DNA from: Sagittula sp048553715
GTDB lineage: Bacteria > Pseudomonadota > Alphaproteobacteria > Rhodobacterales > Rhodobacteraceae
DNA: 64,000 nt
NCBI RefSeq assembly: GCF_048553715.1
Contig: NZ_JBLZNC010000001.1
Span: 62,001 to 126,000, forward strand
Direction: 5' to 3'
The position numbers and the translations under genes were made by a program. Positions 35,392-43,830 of this stretch are shown here, one piece after another (position 1 is the stretch's first letter; the number at the start of each line of letters is the position of its first letter). The notes under the pieces were generated by a model. That model was given only the letters and a program-made list of their open reading frames with translations. It was not told the DNA's origin and did not search any database.

Positions 35392-35579
35392 GAAATATCT
35401 CCGAAGTCTGATGCCACTGTAACTAGCGATACAAGGTTGCTGGCGTGTTAAGCGCAGCGGGGGCGGGGCCGTGATAATTTACGTAGAATTCAATCTATTA
35501 CCCTTGGCGCGTTAGGACAGTCTTCATTCTTCACGAGGCAACCTGAAAGTGGTGAAGTGGTTCAGCAAGAGGGGGTGAG

Positions 35580-36179
35580 ATGCAGACAAACGACTGGCGC
35601 GGGCCAAACAGTTACCTTGTCGTCGAAGATGACACCTTTGATCGCAATCTGATGCGTCGCTGCATCGGGCGCGATCGCCCGGATCTGGATCTGTTCGAGG
35701 TCTCGACCTTGGGATCAGCGCGTCGTTTTCTGGAACAGTCACGCCCGGACATGATCGTGCTGGATCACTTTCTTCCCGATGGGGAGGGGGCGTCTTTTGC
35801 GCGTGAATTGCAGTCTCATGGCACTTGGTCGGACACGCTGATCTGTGTCGTCACAAGCGCGGACCCCAGTACACTGGATACCGCCCATGTGCCGGTGATT
35901 GCGAAACACGACCTGACGCCGCAAAGCCTATGGGCCTTGGTGGATGTGTTTCTGGCGGAGCGCAATTTTGATCCCGATACTGACGTCGGGCGCGCGATCA
36001 GCGATTTCGGGGATACGGTTCAGGCGGGGTTGGCGAGCAATGTATCGCGTATGCTGCGCACACTTAGACGCGCACGCGCCACCGCACGGCGCAGCATACC
36101 GCGCGCTGCGATGAACGATCTGGACGCTTTGGAGGATATGTTGATGACGCTGTCCGAGACGGTGGATCGTCGGCATTGA
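35580..36179 (+). CDS. Orphan response regulator
   Basis: The N-terminal receiver domain (residues 12-125) has the acidic pair (VVEDD), the phospho-acceptor Asp in MIVLDHFLPDG and the conserved Lys in VIAKHDL. The 70-residue C-terminal part is helical and is not a recognised DNA-binding or enzymatic output domain. No histidine kinase lies nearby. AAGAGGGGG precedes the ATG. It is divergent from fliG (188 bases), so a motility or phosphorelay role is possible but unproven. Confidence 0.85.
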   Translation: MQTNDWRGPNSYLVVEDDTFDRNLMRRCIGRDRPDLDLFEVSTLGSARRFLEQSRPDMIVLDHFLPDGEGASFARELQSHGTWSDTLICVVTSADPSTLDTAHVPVIAKHDLTPQSLWALVDVFLAERNFDPDTDVGRAISDFGDTVQAGLASNVSRMLRTLRRARATARRSIPRAAMNDLDALEDMLMTLSETVDRRH

Positions 36180-36193
36180 CAGACCGCAGAGGG

Positions 36194-36222
36194 CAGCCGC
36201 CCACATAGATGGCGGGCGGCTG
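36194..36222. terminator. Hairpin between convergent genes
   Basis: CAGCCGCCC pairs with GGGCGGCTG around an 11-base loop, between the response regulator stop and the purB stop. Neither strand has a T-run after it, so its termination strength is doubtful. Confidence 0.4.
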
Positions 36223-36233
36223 ACGCTTAAGAC

Positions 36234-37541
36234 TTAGCCTTCGTGGAACACACGGGCAAAGATCGTATCGACGTGTTTGGTATGATAGCCAAGGTCGAAC
36301 TTCTCGTTGATCTCATCCTCGGAGAGCGCGGCGCGCACTTCGTCATCGGCCAACAGCTCTTCGCGGAAATCCGTGCGGTGATCCCAGACCTTCATCGCGT
36401 TGCGCTGCACCAGACGGTAGGCATCCTCGCGCGAAACACCCGCTTGGGTCAGGGCCAGAAGAACGCGCTGCGACATGACCAGCCCGGGGAATTTGTTCAT
36501 GTTGTCCAGCATGTTCTGCGGATAGACCAACAGTTTGTCGATAACCGAGGTCAGGCGCGCCAATGCGAAATCCAAGGTGATCGTGGTGTCGGGGCCGATG
36601 TTACGTTCGACCGAGGAATGCGAAATATCGCGCTCGTGCCACAGCGCCACGTTTTCCATCGCGGGGATCACAGCCATCCGCACAAGGCGTGCAAGACCGG
36701 TCAGGTTTTCGGTCAGAACGGGGTTCTTCTTGTGCGGCATCGCCGAAGACCCTTTTTGACCCATCGAGAAAAATTCCGCCGCTTCAAGGACTTCGGTCCG
36801 CTGCATGTGACGGATCTCAACGGCGATGTTCTCGATAGAGGAGGCGATCACACCCAGCGTGGCAAAGAATGCCGCATGACGGTCGCGCGGAATAACTTGT
36901 GTGCTGATCGGTTCGGGCACAAGGCCAAGCTGGTCACAGACGTGTTCCTCGACCGCCGGGTCGATATTGGCAAAGGTGCCCACCGCGCCAGAGATCGCGC
37001 CGGTGGCGATTTCAGCGCGTGCGTCGCGCATCCGCGACAGGTTGCGATCCATTTCAGCGTAGAAGCGGGCAAAGGTCAGGCCCATCGTTGTGGGTTCCGC
37101 GTGAATGCCGTGGGAGCGGCCAATGCGGATCGTGTCCTTGTGTTCGTAGGCGCGGCGCTTCAGCGCGGCCAACAGTCCTTCGATGTCTGCGATCAGGATG
37201 TCGGCGGCACGCACGAGCTGCACGTTGAAACAGGTGTCCAGCACGTCCGAGGATGTCATGCCCTGATGGACAAAGCGCGCCTCGTCACTGCCGACGTGTT
37301 CGGCCAGATGGGTCAGGAAGGCGATCACGTCATGTTTGGTTTCGCGCTCGATCTCGTCGATGCGGTCGATGTCGAATTCCACATCCTTGGCTTTCCAGAC
37401 GGCGTCGGCGTTCTCTTGCGGAATGACCCCCAGTTTGGCCTGCGCGTCGCAGGCGTGGGCTTCGATCTCGTACCAGATGCGGAACTTGGTCTCGGGTGAC
37501 CAGATGGCAACCATGTCGGGACGGGAATAACGGGGAATCAT
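36234..37541 (-). CDS. purB: Adenylosuccinate lyase
   Basis: PurB (435 residues) acts twice in purine synthesis, releasing fumarate from SAICAR and adenylosuccinate. Family signatures are MTSSDVLDTC, GRSHGIHAEPTTMGL and the flexible-loop motif QKGSSAMPHKKNP. The start at 37539-37541 has GGAG eight bases upstream; the in-frame extension to 37604 is not conserved. Confidence 0.97.
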   Translation of the reverse strand: MIPRYSRPDMVAIWSPETKFRIWYEIEAHACDAQAKLGVIPQENADAVWKAKDVEFDIDRIDEIERETKHDVIAFLTHLAEHVGSDEARFVHQGMTSSDVLDTCFNVQLVRAADILIADIEGLLAALKRRAYEHKDTIRIGRSHGIHAEPTTMGLTFARFYAEMDRNLSRMRDARAEIATGAISGAVGTFANIDPAVEEHVCDQLGLVPEPISTQVIPRDRHAAFFATLGVIASSIENIAVEIRHMQRTEVLEAAEFFSMGQKGSSAMPHKKNPVLTENLTGLARLVRMAVIPAMENVALWHERDISHSSVERNIGPDTTITLDFALARLTSVIDKLLVYPQNMLDNMNKFPGLVMSQRVLLALTQAGVSREDAYRLVQRNAMKVWDHRTDFREELLADDEVRAALSEDEINEKFDLGYHTKHVDTIFARVFHEG

Positions 37542-37651
37542 TGCAAGGTCTCCTGCGCGCGTTCGGGTTTGCTGCCGTGTAAGCGCATGGGCGCCTTTCC
37601 TCAAGGGTAAGGCCGCTGGCGCGGCATTTGACGCAATGATATGGGGCAGGA

Positions 37652-38047
37652 ATGGAACGCAATTTGACCGATTTTCTGGGCTTTTGGCAGATTTCGCGCG
37701 AGATCGCGCAGGCCGATGGGACCCGCGCGCTGTTCACGGGCCACGGCACTTGGACGCAGCGCCCCGACGGTGGGGCGGATTATGCCGAGACCGGCCAGTT
37801 GGAGATGGGGGGCGGGCGGTTCACAGCCGAGCGGCGCTATCACTGGACGCCGGGACTGGATGTCTACTTTGACGACGGGCGTTTCTTTCACCGCGTTCCG
37901 GCAGGCGGGGGCGCGACGGGGCATTGGTGTGATCCCGACCAATACGATGTGCGCTATGATTTCGCGGACTGGCCAGCGTGGACGGTGGTCTGGCAAGTGC
38001 ACGGCCCGCGTAAGGATTATACCATGACAAGCCGCTACACGCGGTAG
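37652..38047 (+). CDS. DUF6314 family protein
   Basis: This 131-residue protein has the lipocalin-like strand pattern of DUF6314: LTDFLGFWQISREI, GTWTQRPDG, YHWTPGLDVYFDDGRFFH, and WPAWTVVWQVHGPRKDYTMTSRYTR at the end. It lacks a signal peptide. Function unknown. It is divergent from purB. Confidence 0.85.
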   Translation: MERNLTDFLGFWQISREIAQADGTRALFTGHGTWTQRPDGGADYAETGQLEMGGGRFTAERRYHWTPGLDVYFDDGRFFHRVPAGGGATGHWCDPDQYDVRYDFADWPAWTVVWQVHGPRKDYTMTSRYTR

Positions 38048-38161
38048 TCGGTATACCAATGTATTCCGTTAAGCTATTGAGTTTACGGGAAATAATGATT
38101 TACAGGGTGTATTATCGCGGGCAGGAATGGGGGTAACCTTACGTCAGCGAAAGACCCTGCC

Positions 38162-39457
38162 ATGCCCGCGCTTCAAGACCATCCGCTTCGCTATGCCTTG
38201 GCCAATGAGTTGCACGCGCGGCCGTTTCCGTCTTTGCGACCGCCATGTCGGGCGGTGTTTCTGGCCATCAAACCATCCAAAAATGCGGCGACGCGGGACA
38301 AACAGGCAGATCTGGATCACCTTAAGGCGCTGCTAGACCGGCATGGCGCGCAGCATCCACAGCCCGACGCCACCCATTTCAGCGCCGATCTGGGCAAGCT
38401 GGTTCTGAAATGGGAGCAGCATACGGAATTTGTGACCTACACGATGTTCCTGCCGGGCTTGGGGGACCGCCCTTATGATCCCACCGATTTCGAGGTCTTT
38501 CCGCAGGACTGGCTGGCGCAGGCGCCCGGCGTGCGGGTGACGTCGGCCATGATACGGGTCGAGGCGCGCCACCAGAACGATGCGATCCGCACGCGGCTGG
38601 ACGACTGGATGGTGCCTGAAAGCATCGCCGTCTCCGAGGTTCTGGACCAAGATGCGGTCATCGCGGGTGATTTCCGTATCGACAGCAATGGGCATCAACG
38701 CTTTGCAGTATTTGCCAAGCCGGATGTGGGCAGCCGCAGGGTCGGACGCATCGTGCAGCGCCTGTGCGAGATCGAGACCTACAAGGCCATGTCCATGTTG
38801 GGGTTCAGCCGGATGCGAGCGCTTGGGCCGCAACTGTCTGACATTGACGCAAAGCTGAGCGATCTGATGCAGGCCATGGCCAATGACGACGGCTCCGATC
38901 AGGAAGAACGCACCCTGAAGCAGCTTTTGACCACCAGTGCAGAGCTTGAAAACATCTCGGCGCAGGTGTCTTTCCGGCTCGGCGCGACGGGGGCTTATGA
39001 GGCCATCGTCATGCAGCGGATCGAGGTACTGCGCGAGGAACGGTTCGAGGGGCGGCAAACCTTTGGCGAGTTCATGATGCGGCGCTACGATCCGGCCATG
39101 CGCACGGTCAAATCCGCCAAAGCGCGGCTGGATAGCATGACCGCCCGTGCGGCGCGCGCCGCCGATCTGCTGCGCACCCGGGTCGAGGTGGGGCGCTCCG
39201 CGCATAACCAGAAACTTTTGCGCAGCATGGATCACCGGGCGGAGCTGCAGTTGCGATTGCAACACACGGTCGAGGGGCTGTCTGTGGTAGCGATCAGCTA
39301 CTATGCGGTCAGTCTGGTGGGCTACGCGCTGTATCCGCTGGCGGGCGCCACCGGTCTGTCCAAGGGGATGTTGATGGCTTTGGCCACGGGGCCCGTTGTT
39401 CTGTTGGTTTGGCTGATGATCCGTCGCATCCGCCGGCATTCGGAACAGGAACATTGA
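38162..39457 (+). CDS. DUF3422 family membrane protein
   Basis: This 431-residue protein has the DUF3422 start HPLRYALANELHARPFP, a long cytoplasmic domain with coiled-coil character (residues 230-370) and two C-terminal membrane helices (VVAISYYAVSLVGYALYPLA and GPVVLLVWLMIRRIR). The topology resembles CorA-like or anchored coiled-coil proteins; no function is established. Its upstream 114 bases are AT-rich and likely hold a promoter. Confidence 0.9.
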   Translation: MPALQDHPLRYALANELHARPFPSLRPPCRAVFLAIKPSKNAATRDKQADLDHLKALLDRHGAQHPQPDATHFSADLGKLVLKWEQHTEFVTYTMFLPGLGDRPYDPTDFEVFPQDWLAQAPGVRVTSAMIRVEARHQNDAIRTRLDDWMVPESIAVSEVLDQDAVIAGDFRIDSNGHQRFAVFAKPDVGSRRVGRIVQRLCEIETYKAMSMLGFSRMRALGPQLSDIDAKLSDLMQAMANDDGSDQEERTLKQLLTTSAELENISAQVSFRLGATGAYEAIVMQRIEVLREERFEGRQTFGEFMMRRYDPAMRTVKSAKARLDSMTARAARAADLLRTRVEVGRSAHNQKLLRSMDHRAELQLRLQHTVEGLSVVAISYYAVSLVGYALYPLAGATGLSKGMLMALATGPVVLLVWLMIRRIRRHSEQEH

Positions 39458-39464
39458 GGGCAAA

Positions 39465-39493
39465 GAAAAACGGGCCGCACTGGATGCGGCCCG
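39465..39493 (-). terminator. Rho-independent terminator of the permease operon
   Basis: On the minus strand, CGGGCCGCA pairs with TGCGGCCCG and is followed by TTTTTCTTT, 24 bases beyond the dppC-type permease stop. It also sits just past the convergent DUF3422 stop. Confidence 0.9.
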
Positions 39494-39516
39494 CTGATAT
39501 TGGTTTGGTTATGGGA

Positions 39517-40530
39517 TCAGCGCCCGCGAATGCGCGGGTCAAGCGCATCGCGCAAGCCGTCACCAAGGTAGTTCACCGACAGAACCGTCATCGAGATCGC
39601 GATGCCCGGCAGCATGACGCGCTCGGGGAAACGTTCCATGCGCTGCACCGCGTCGGCCAGCATCTTGCCCCAAGTGGGGAAGTCCGACGGGAAACCCACA
39701 CCCAGAAAGCTCAGCGCGCTTTCGGTGATGATCGCCGTGGCCAGACCCAGCGCGGCAGAGACCATGATGGGCGACAGAACGTTGGGCAGGATATGCCGAC
39801 GGATCAGCTTGCCCGGGGTGGAGCCGATGGAGCGCGCCGCAAGCACGAACTCGCGTTCCTTGATGGCCAGCACGTCACCACGCACGATGCGCGCGGTCGG
39901 CATCCAAGAGGTGATCGCAACGATGGTCACGATCAGGATGAACATGCCGCCTTCGGGTCCGAAACTGGCGCGCAAGGGTTGGCGGAACAGTGTCACCGCC
40001 AACAGCAACAGCGGCAGGATCGGCAGGGCAAGGAACAGATCGGTCAGGCGCATCAGCACCCCGTCGAGCCGTTTGAAGAACCCGGCGAGAACCCCCACTG
40101 CCGTCCCGATCAGCACGGACAGCAACATCGCGGCCCAGCCCACGGCCATCGACGCGCGTCCCCCCGCCAGCATCTGCGCGAGGTTGTCACGCCCCAACTG
40201 GTCCGAGCCGAGCGGTTTGTGCCAGCCGGTCTTGGCCGAACTGTCCCACAGCGCGGTGTAGATCGGGCGGAAGTCCTTGTTGCGGATGTCGAGCTTTTGC
40301 GGATCGACGGTGTAGATATACGGGCCGACCAGCACGGCCAGCGTGATGAAGATCAGAAACCCAAGGCCGAACATCGCGCCTTTGTGCTTGCGGAACTGTT
40401 CCCAGATGTCGCGCCCGCGCGTGGTCGGCGGGGCGGTGGGGCCTTTGTCCTGCAATGCCTCGATGGCTGTGGGGGCCTCTACATCCGCCGTTTCGGCGAG
40501 GATCACGTCGTTTTGTGGGCTGTCAGTCAT
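39517..40530 (-). CDS. ABC peptide-type importer permease (DppC-like)
   Basis: This is the second permease of a family-5 (peptide/opine/nickel) ABC importer, 337 residues. It has an N-terminal cytoplasmic tail, six helices, and the ATPase-contacting EAA loop (REFVLAARSIGSTPGKLIRRHILPN) near residue 235. The periplasmic loop after TM1 (about 60 residues) is typical of DppC. ATG 40530 overlaps the upstream permease stop by 8 bases, indicating translational coupling. Confidence 0.93.
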   Translation of the reverse strand: MTDSPQNDVILAETADVEAPTAIEALQDKGPTAPPTTRGRDIWEQFRKHKGAMFGLGFLIFITLAVLVGPYIYTVDPQKLDIRNKDFRPIYTALWDSSAKTGWHKPLGSDQLGRDNLAQMLAGGRASMAVGWAAMLLSVLIGTAVGVLAGFFKRLDGVLMRLTDLFLALPILPLLLLAVTLFRQPLRASFGPEGGMFILIVTIVAITSWMPTARIVRGDVLAIKEREFVLAARSIGSTPGKLIRRHILPNVLSPIMVSAALGLATAIITESALSFLGVGFPSDFPTWGKMLADAVQRMERFPERVMLPGIAISMTVLSVNYLGDGLRDALDPRIRGR

Positions 40531-41632
40531 AGCGGATCCGCGGGTCGAGAAGGCCGTAAAGCACATCGGCGATCAGGTTGAACAGCACGATAAGCACGGC
40601 AAAAATAAAGGTCAGGGTCATGACCATCGGAAGGTCGTTGGCAAACAGGGCCGTGAGCAGAAGCTGCCCGATGCCGTTCACCTTGAACACGCTTTCGGTG
40701 ATGATGGCGCCGCCGAAAATCGCCGGGATGCCCAGTGCGATCACGGTGACCACGGGGATCATCGAATTGCGCAGCACGTGCACGTTGACCACGATGGCCT
40801 CGGACAGGCCTTTGGCACGGGCGGTGCGCACGTAATCCTGCCCCAGATTGTCCAGCATCGAGGCGCGCATATAACGTGACAGCTGTGCGGTGATTTGCAG
40901 CGCCAGCACCATCACCGGCATGATCATCTGCTGAAGCTGGAACTTGAACGAGGCCCAATCCGTCACCTGATGGGTGGTGTCATAGATCGACGGGAACCAC
41001 CCCAGCTGCACCGAGAAGATCACGATCAGCAGCGGGCCGGTAAAGAACGGCGGGATCGAAAAGCCGATCATCGTCACGAACGTACCGGCCTGATCAAAGA
41101 CCGAATACTGTTTGTAGGCGGAATAGACGCCAATCGGCAGGGCGATCAGGATCGCCACGATATAGGCCACGCCTACGACCCACAGGGTCTGCGGGATACG
41201 CTGTAGGATGATGTCCATCACAGGCGAGCGGGTCTGCCAAGAGATCACGCGCTGGTCCTGAACCAGAACCTGGGTGACGCCGTCGACCTCGCGCAGGCGA
41301 CCTGCCTCGGACAGGGTGGCGCGCAGGCTGTCGCTCAGCGCCTCTGTCGGGGTGTCCCAGTGCCACGCGAAATGCGTGCCAAACAGATGGTCGATCAGGA
41401 CCTGCGGTTCGATCCAGAAGATCTGGACCAGCCATTTCCAGTATTGCACCAGCGGCGGGGCCCCAAGACCCAGCGCCTCGCGCATCTTTTGTTTGACCTC
41501 GTCGGGCACGGTCAGCGGGACCTGTGCCATGGGGTCGCCGGGGGCGAGTTGCAGCAACATGAAAATGACGAAGCTGATGAAGAGCAGCGTCGGGATCGCT
41601 AGGATCAACCGGCGCGTGGCGTAGGTAAGCAT
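40523..41632 (-). CDS. ABC peptide-type importer permease (DppB-like)
   Basis: This is the first permease, 369 residues, with the DppB start (MLTYATRRLILAIPTLLFISFVIFMLLQLAPGDP) and the EAA loop (DNLGQDYVRTARAKGLSEAIVV). Compared with typical DppB (about 310-340) it has a longer first periplasmic loop, as seen in members taking larger ligands. It follows the binding-protein gene after 134 bases that contain two strong stem-loops. Confidence 0.93.
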   Translation of the reverse strand: MLTYATRRLILAIPTLLFISFVIFMLLQLAPGDPMAQVPLTVPDEVKQKMREALGLGAPPLVQYWKWLVQIFWIEPQVLIDHLFGTHFAWHWDTPTEALSDSLRATLSEAGRLREVDGVTQVLVQDQRVISWQTRSPVMDIILQRIPQTLWVVGVAYIVAILIALPIGVYSAYKQYSVFDQAGTFVTMIGFSIPPFFTGPLLIVIFSVQLGWFPSIYDTTHQVTDWASFKFQLQQMIMPVMVLALQITAQLSRYMRASMLDNLGQDYVRTARAKGLSEAIVVNVHVLRNSMIPVVTVIALGIPAIFGGAIITESVFKVNGIGQLLLTALFANDLPMVMTLTFIFAVLIVLFNLIADVLYGLLDPRIRYD

Positions 41633-41696
41633 GTCGCGTGTCTGCCCCGTTCCTGTCGTTTGAGATATTCTGGTGCGGTCGGGTTTTTGTCGTGTC

Positions 41697-41722
41697 GCGA
41701 GGCAGGGTCAACCCCGCCTCGC
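41697..41722 (-). other. Intercistronic stem-loop 1 (binding protein / permease)
   Basis: GCGAGGCGGGGT pairs with ACCCTGCCTCGC (one G-T pair), a 12-bp stem with a 2-base loop. It is on the transcript between the solute-binding-protein stop and the permease start. No T-run follows. Confidence 0.75.
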
Positions 41723-41733
41723 GTTTGATTTTC

Positions 41734-41757
41734 AGGTGGCACCCGCAGGCACCACCT
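41734..41757 (-). other. Intercistronic stem-loop 2 (binding protein / permease)
   Basis: AGGTGGTGCC pairs with GGTGCCACCT (two wobble pairs) around TGCG, nine bases beyond the binding-protein stop, followed by GAAAATC. It is suited to protecting the 3' end of the upstream message or to partial termination. Confidence 0.75.
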
Positions 41758-41766
41758 TAGGAGGGA

Positions 41767-43467
41767 TCACTCCTCCATGCGGTACCAGTCAGCGGCGTTC
41801 CACAGTTCCGAATCCCACACGTTCAGGACGACACCGCCCAGCGTGTTGGAATGTGCGGACAGGCGGCCACGGTGCACCAGCGGGATCATCGCGCCACGCT
41901 CATAAGCGATCTGGCTCAGCTGACGGCCGATTTCCTGACGCTTTTCGATGTCGGCGGTCTGCGACAGCTCGAGGTGCAGCGCGTCGAATTCCTCGTCACA
42001 GAAGCGCGAGATGTTCTCGCCCTGCCACTGGGTTTCGGGGCGCGGTGCCTTGTCGCACAGACCGTTGCCCAGATAGGCCTGCGGGTCGGTGCCGTTGAAG
42101 GTGTTGGCGTACATTTCCACGTCGGCGTAGAACTTCTGGAAGGTGTCGGGGCTGCCTGCGTCGCCGCCGAAGAACACGGAACCGTCCACGTTTCGCAGTT
42201 CGGTTTCGATGCCGATTTCCGACCACCATTCCTTGATCAGCGCCTGGAAATCCTGACGGACGGCGTTGGTCGAGGTCTGGTACAGGATGCTCAGCGGCAC
42301 ACCGTCTTTTTCGCGGATGCCGTCGCCATCGGTGTCGACGATGCCTGCTTCATCCAGCAGCGCCTTGGCGCCTTCGATGTCCTGCGTGCCGCAGTCCTCG
42401 TTCTGGTAGGCGAATGCCTCGGGTGCGGGCACCCAGGAACAGGACACTTTACCGGCCTGACCGTAGCCGACTTCGACCAGCAGCGGGCGGTCGATGGCCA
42501 TGGACATCGCTTTGTAGACGGCCGGCTCACCCAGGAAGGGGTGCGGACGGATCACGGAACGCTCTTCGGCGCTCAGCGACGGGTCGGGGTTGGTGTTGTT
42601 GAGCATGATACGCTCAAGCAGCGGGCCAAAGCCTGCCACGGGGACGCCCATGCCGCCTGCTTCCATTTCGGCAACCACATCGGGGGCCAGCTGCAGGTTC
42701 CATGCGTAGTCGAATTCGCCGGTCTGCATGACCGCGCGGCCTGCGCCTTCGGCATCGCCGCCACCTTTAAAGGTGACCTTGGCAAAGGCGGGCTTGGCCG
42801 GGTCACGATATTCGGGGTTGGCCGACAGCGAGATCACATCGTTGGGCTTGAAGTCGTCGACCACAAACGGACCGGTGCCGATCGGGTTGAAGTTCTGCTC
42901 GGTGCAGGTGGAGGCCGCAGCGCCAAGGCAGGCTTCGAACTGGGCTTTCTGCAGGATCGGGCTCTCGCCGCCGACGAAGGCGGTGTAGGGGTAGGGGGTC
43001 GCTTCTTTGAAACTAACCACCACGGTCAGGTCGTCGGGCGTTTCGACGGATGCGACCGGCTCGAATTTGGTGACCTGCGCGCAGCCGCCTTCGGGGTGGG
43101 TGCAGTATTCATAGGTGAATTTCACGTCAGCCGAGGTGAAGTCGCTGCCGTCGGACCATTTCAGACCGGGGGTGATTTTCCATGTGATCGATTTGAGATC
43201 TTCGGAAATGCCGCCGTTCTCAACAGTGGGGATCTCTTCGACCAGCCACGGAACCAGCTCGCCCTTTTCGTTGAAGCGCGCGAGCGGTTCGATGATCAGC
43301 GAGGCCGATTCGACGTCCTTGGTGCCGCCGGACAGGAACGGGTTCAGGATCGAAGGCGCTTGCCAGTAGATGATTTTGACTTCGCCGTCAGAGCCACGCT
43401 CGGCAAAGGCTGCCGGCGCGAGTGCCATCGACGCGACGGCGCCCAGCATTAGGGATTTCAGAGTCAT
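41767..43467 (-). CDS. Solute-binding protein, family 5 (peptide type)
   Basis: This is the periplasmic receptor for the ABC importer, 566 residues. The signal peptide is MTLKSLMLGAVASMALAPAAFA. The family-5 signatures are KWSDGSDFTSADVKFTYEY, GTGPFVVDDFKPND and the C-terminal LVHRGRLSAHSNTL. The start at 43465-43467 follows GGAGAG; other in-frame ATGs at 43479 and 43494 would add residues before the signal peptide. The ligand cannot be told from sequence; the adjacent M20 enzymes hint at peptides or N-acyl amino acids. Confidence 0.94.
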   Translation of the reverse strand: MTLKSLMLGAVASMALAPAAFAERGSDGEVKIIYWQAPSILNPFLSGGTKDVESASLIIEPLARFNEKGELVPWLVEEIPTVENGGISEDLKSITWKITPGLKWSDGSDFTSADVKFTYEYCTHPEGGCAQVTKFEPVASVETPDDLTVVVSFKEATPYPYTAFVGGESPILQKAQFEACLGAAASTCTEQNFNPIGTGPFVVDDFKPNDVISLSANPEYRDPAKPAFAKVTFKGGGDAEGAGRAVMQTGEFDYAWNLQLAPDVVAEMEAGGMGVPVAGFGPLLERIMLNNTNPDPSLSAEERSVIRPHPFLGEPAVYKAMSMAIDRPLLVEVGYGQAGKVSCSWVPAPEAFAYQNEDCGTQDIEGAKALLDEAGIVDTDGDGIREKDGVPLSILYQTSTNAVRQDFQALIKEWWSEIGIETELRNVDGSVFFGGDAGSPDTFQKFYADVEMYANTFNGTDPQAYLGNGLCDKAPRPETQWQGENISRFCDEEFDALHLELSQTADIEKRQEIGRQLSQIAYERGAMIPLVHRGRLSAHSNTLGGVVLNVWDSELWNAADWYRMEE

Positions 43468-43830
43468 TCGTCTCTCCATGTTGGTCGGGGCCATGTTTGT
43501 CCGGCCCGCTTGTTAACTGAGGGGACGCTGCAATCGGCGCGTGTCTGTGACAAGCGGCAAACAAATAGACAGCTGCAATCCCCCGAGTACCCGCTATCGA
43601 AAACTGCCAACGCCTAAAATGCAAGCATTCGCGATGCAAAGGCGGGCGCTTTTTTGACCACGTGGTCAGGTGATTGGCATGCGAATGCGGGTTTTGCGCC
43701 GCCTTCCAAGGGGTTTTGGCCTTTTTTGTATGGGGGCGCGGCAGGGATCCGGTTGCATCCCCGGAACAGTTCCGGCTTTACACCTGCGCAAAGTCGCGCC
43801 TAGTTTTTAGGCCTGCAAGGGGAGCATCAT
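43468..43830. promoter_or_regulatory. Divergent control region of the ABC system
   Basis: These 363 bases separate the minus-strand binding-protein gene from the plus-strand ATPase gene and must hold both promoters. The perfect palindrome at 43655-43668 lies near its middle, and a second, imperfect inverted repeat (GCATTCGCGATGC) starts at 43625. I find no gene here and no convincing -35/-10 pair. Confidence 0.6.
43655..43668. promoter_or_regulatory. Perfect 14-bp palindrome, candidate operator
   Basis: TGACCACGTGGTCA is fully self-complementary and is roughly central between the divergent starts (188 bases from one, 163 from the other). Its form fits a dimeric repressor site (GntR or LacI type). 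No regulator gene is adjacent. Confidence 0.55.

Noticed and set aside
41851..43452. Plus-strand open frame of 533 codons antisense to the binding protein
   Set aside because: The binding protein has a signal peptide and family-5 motifs; the antisense frame has no recognisable features.
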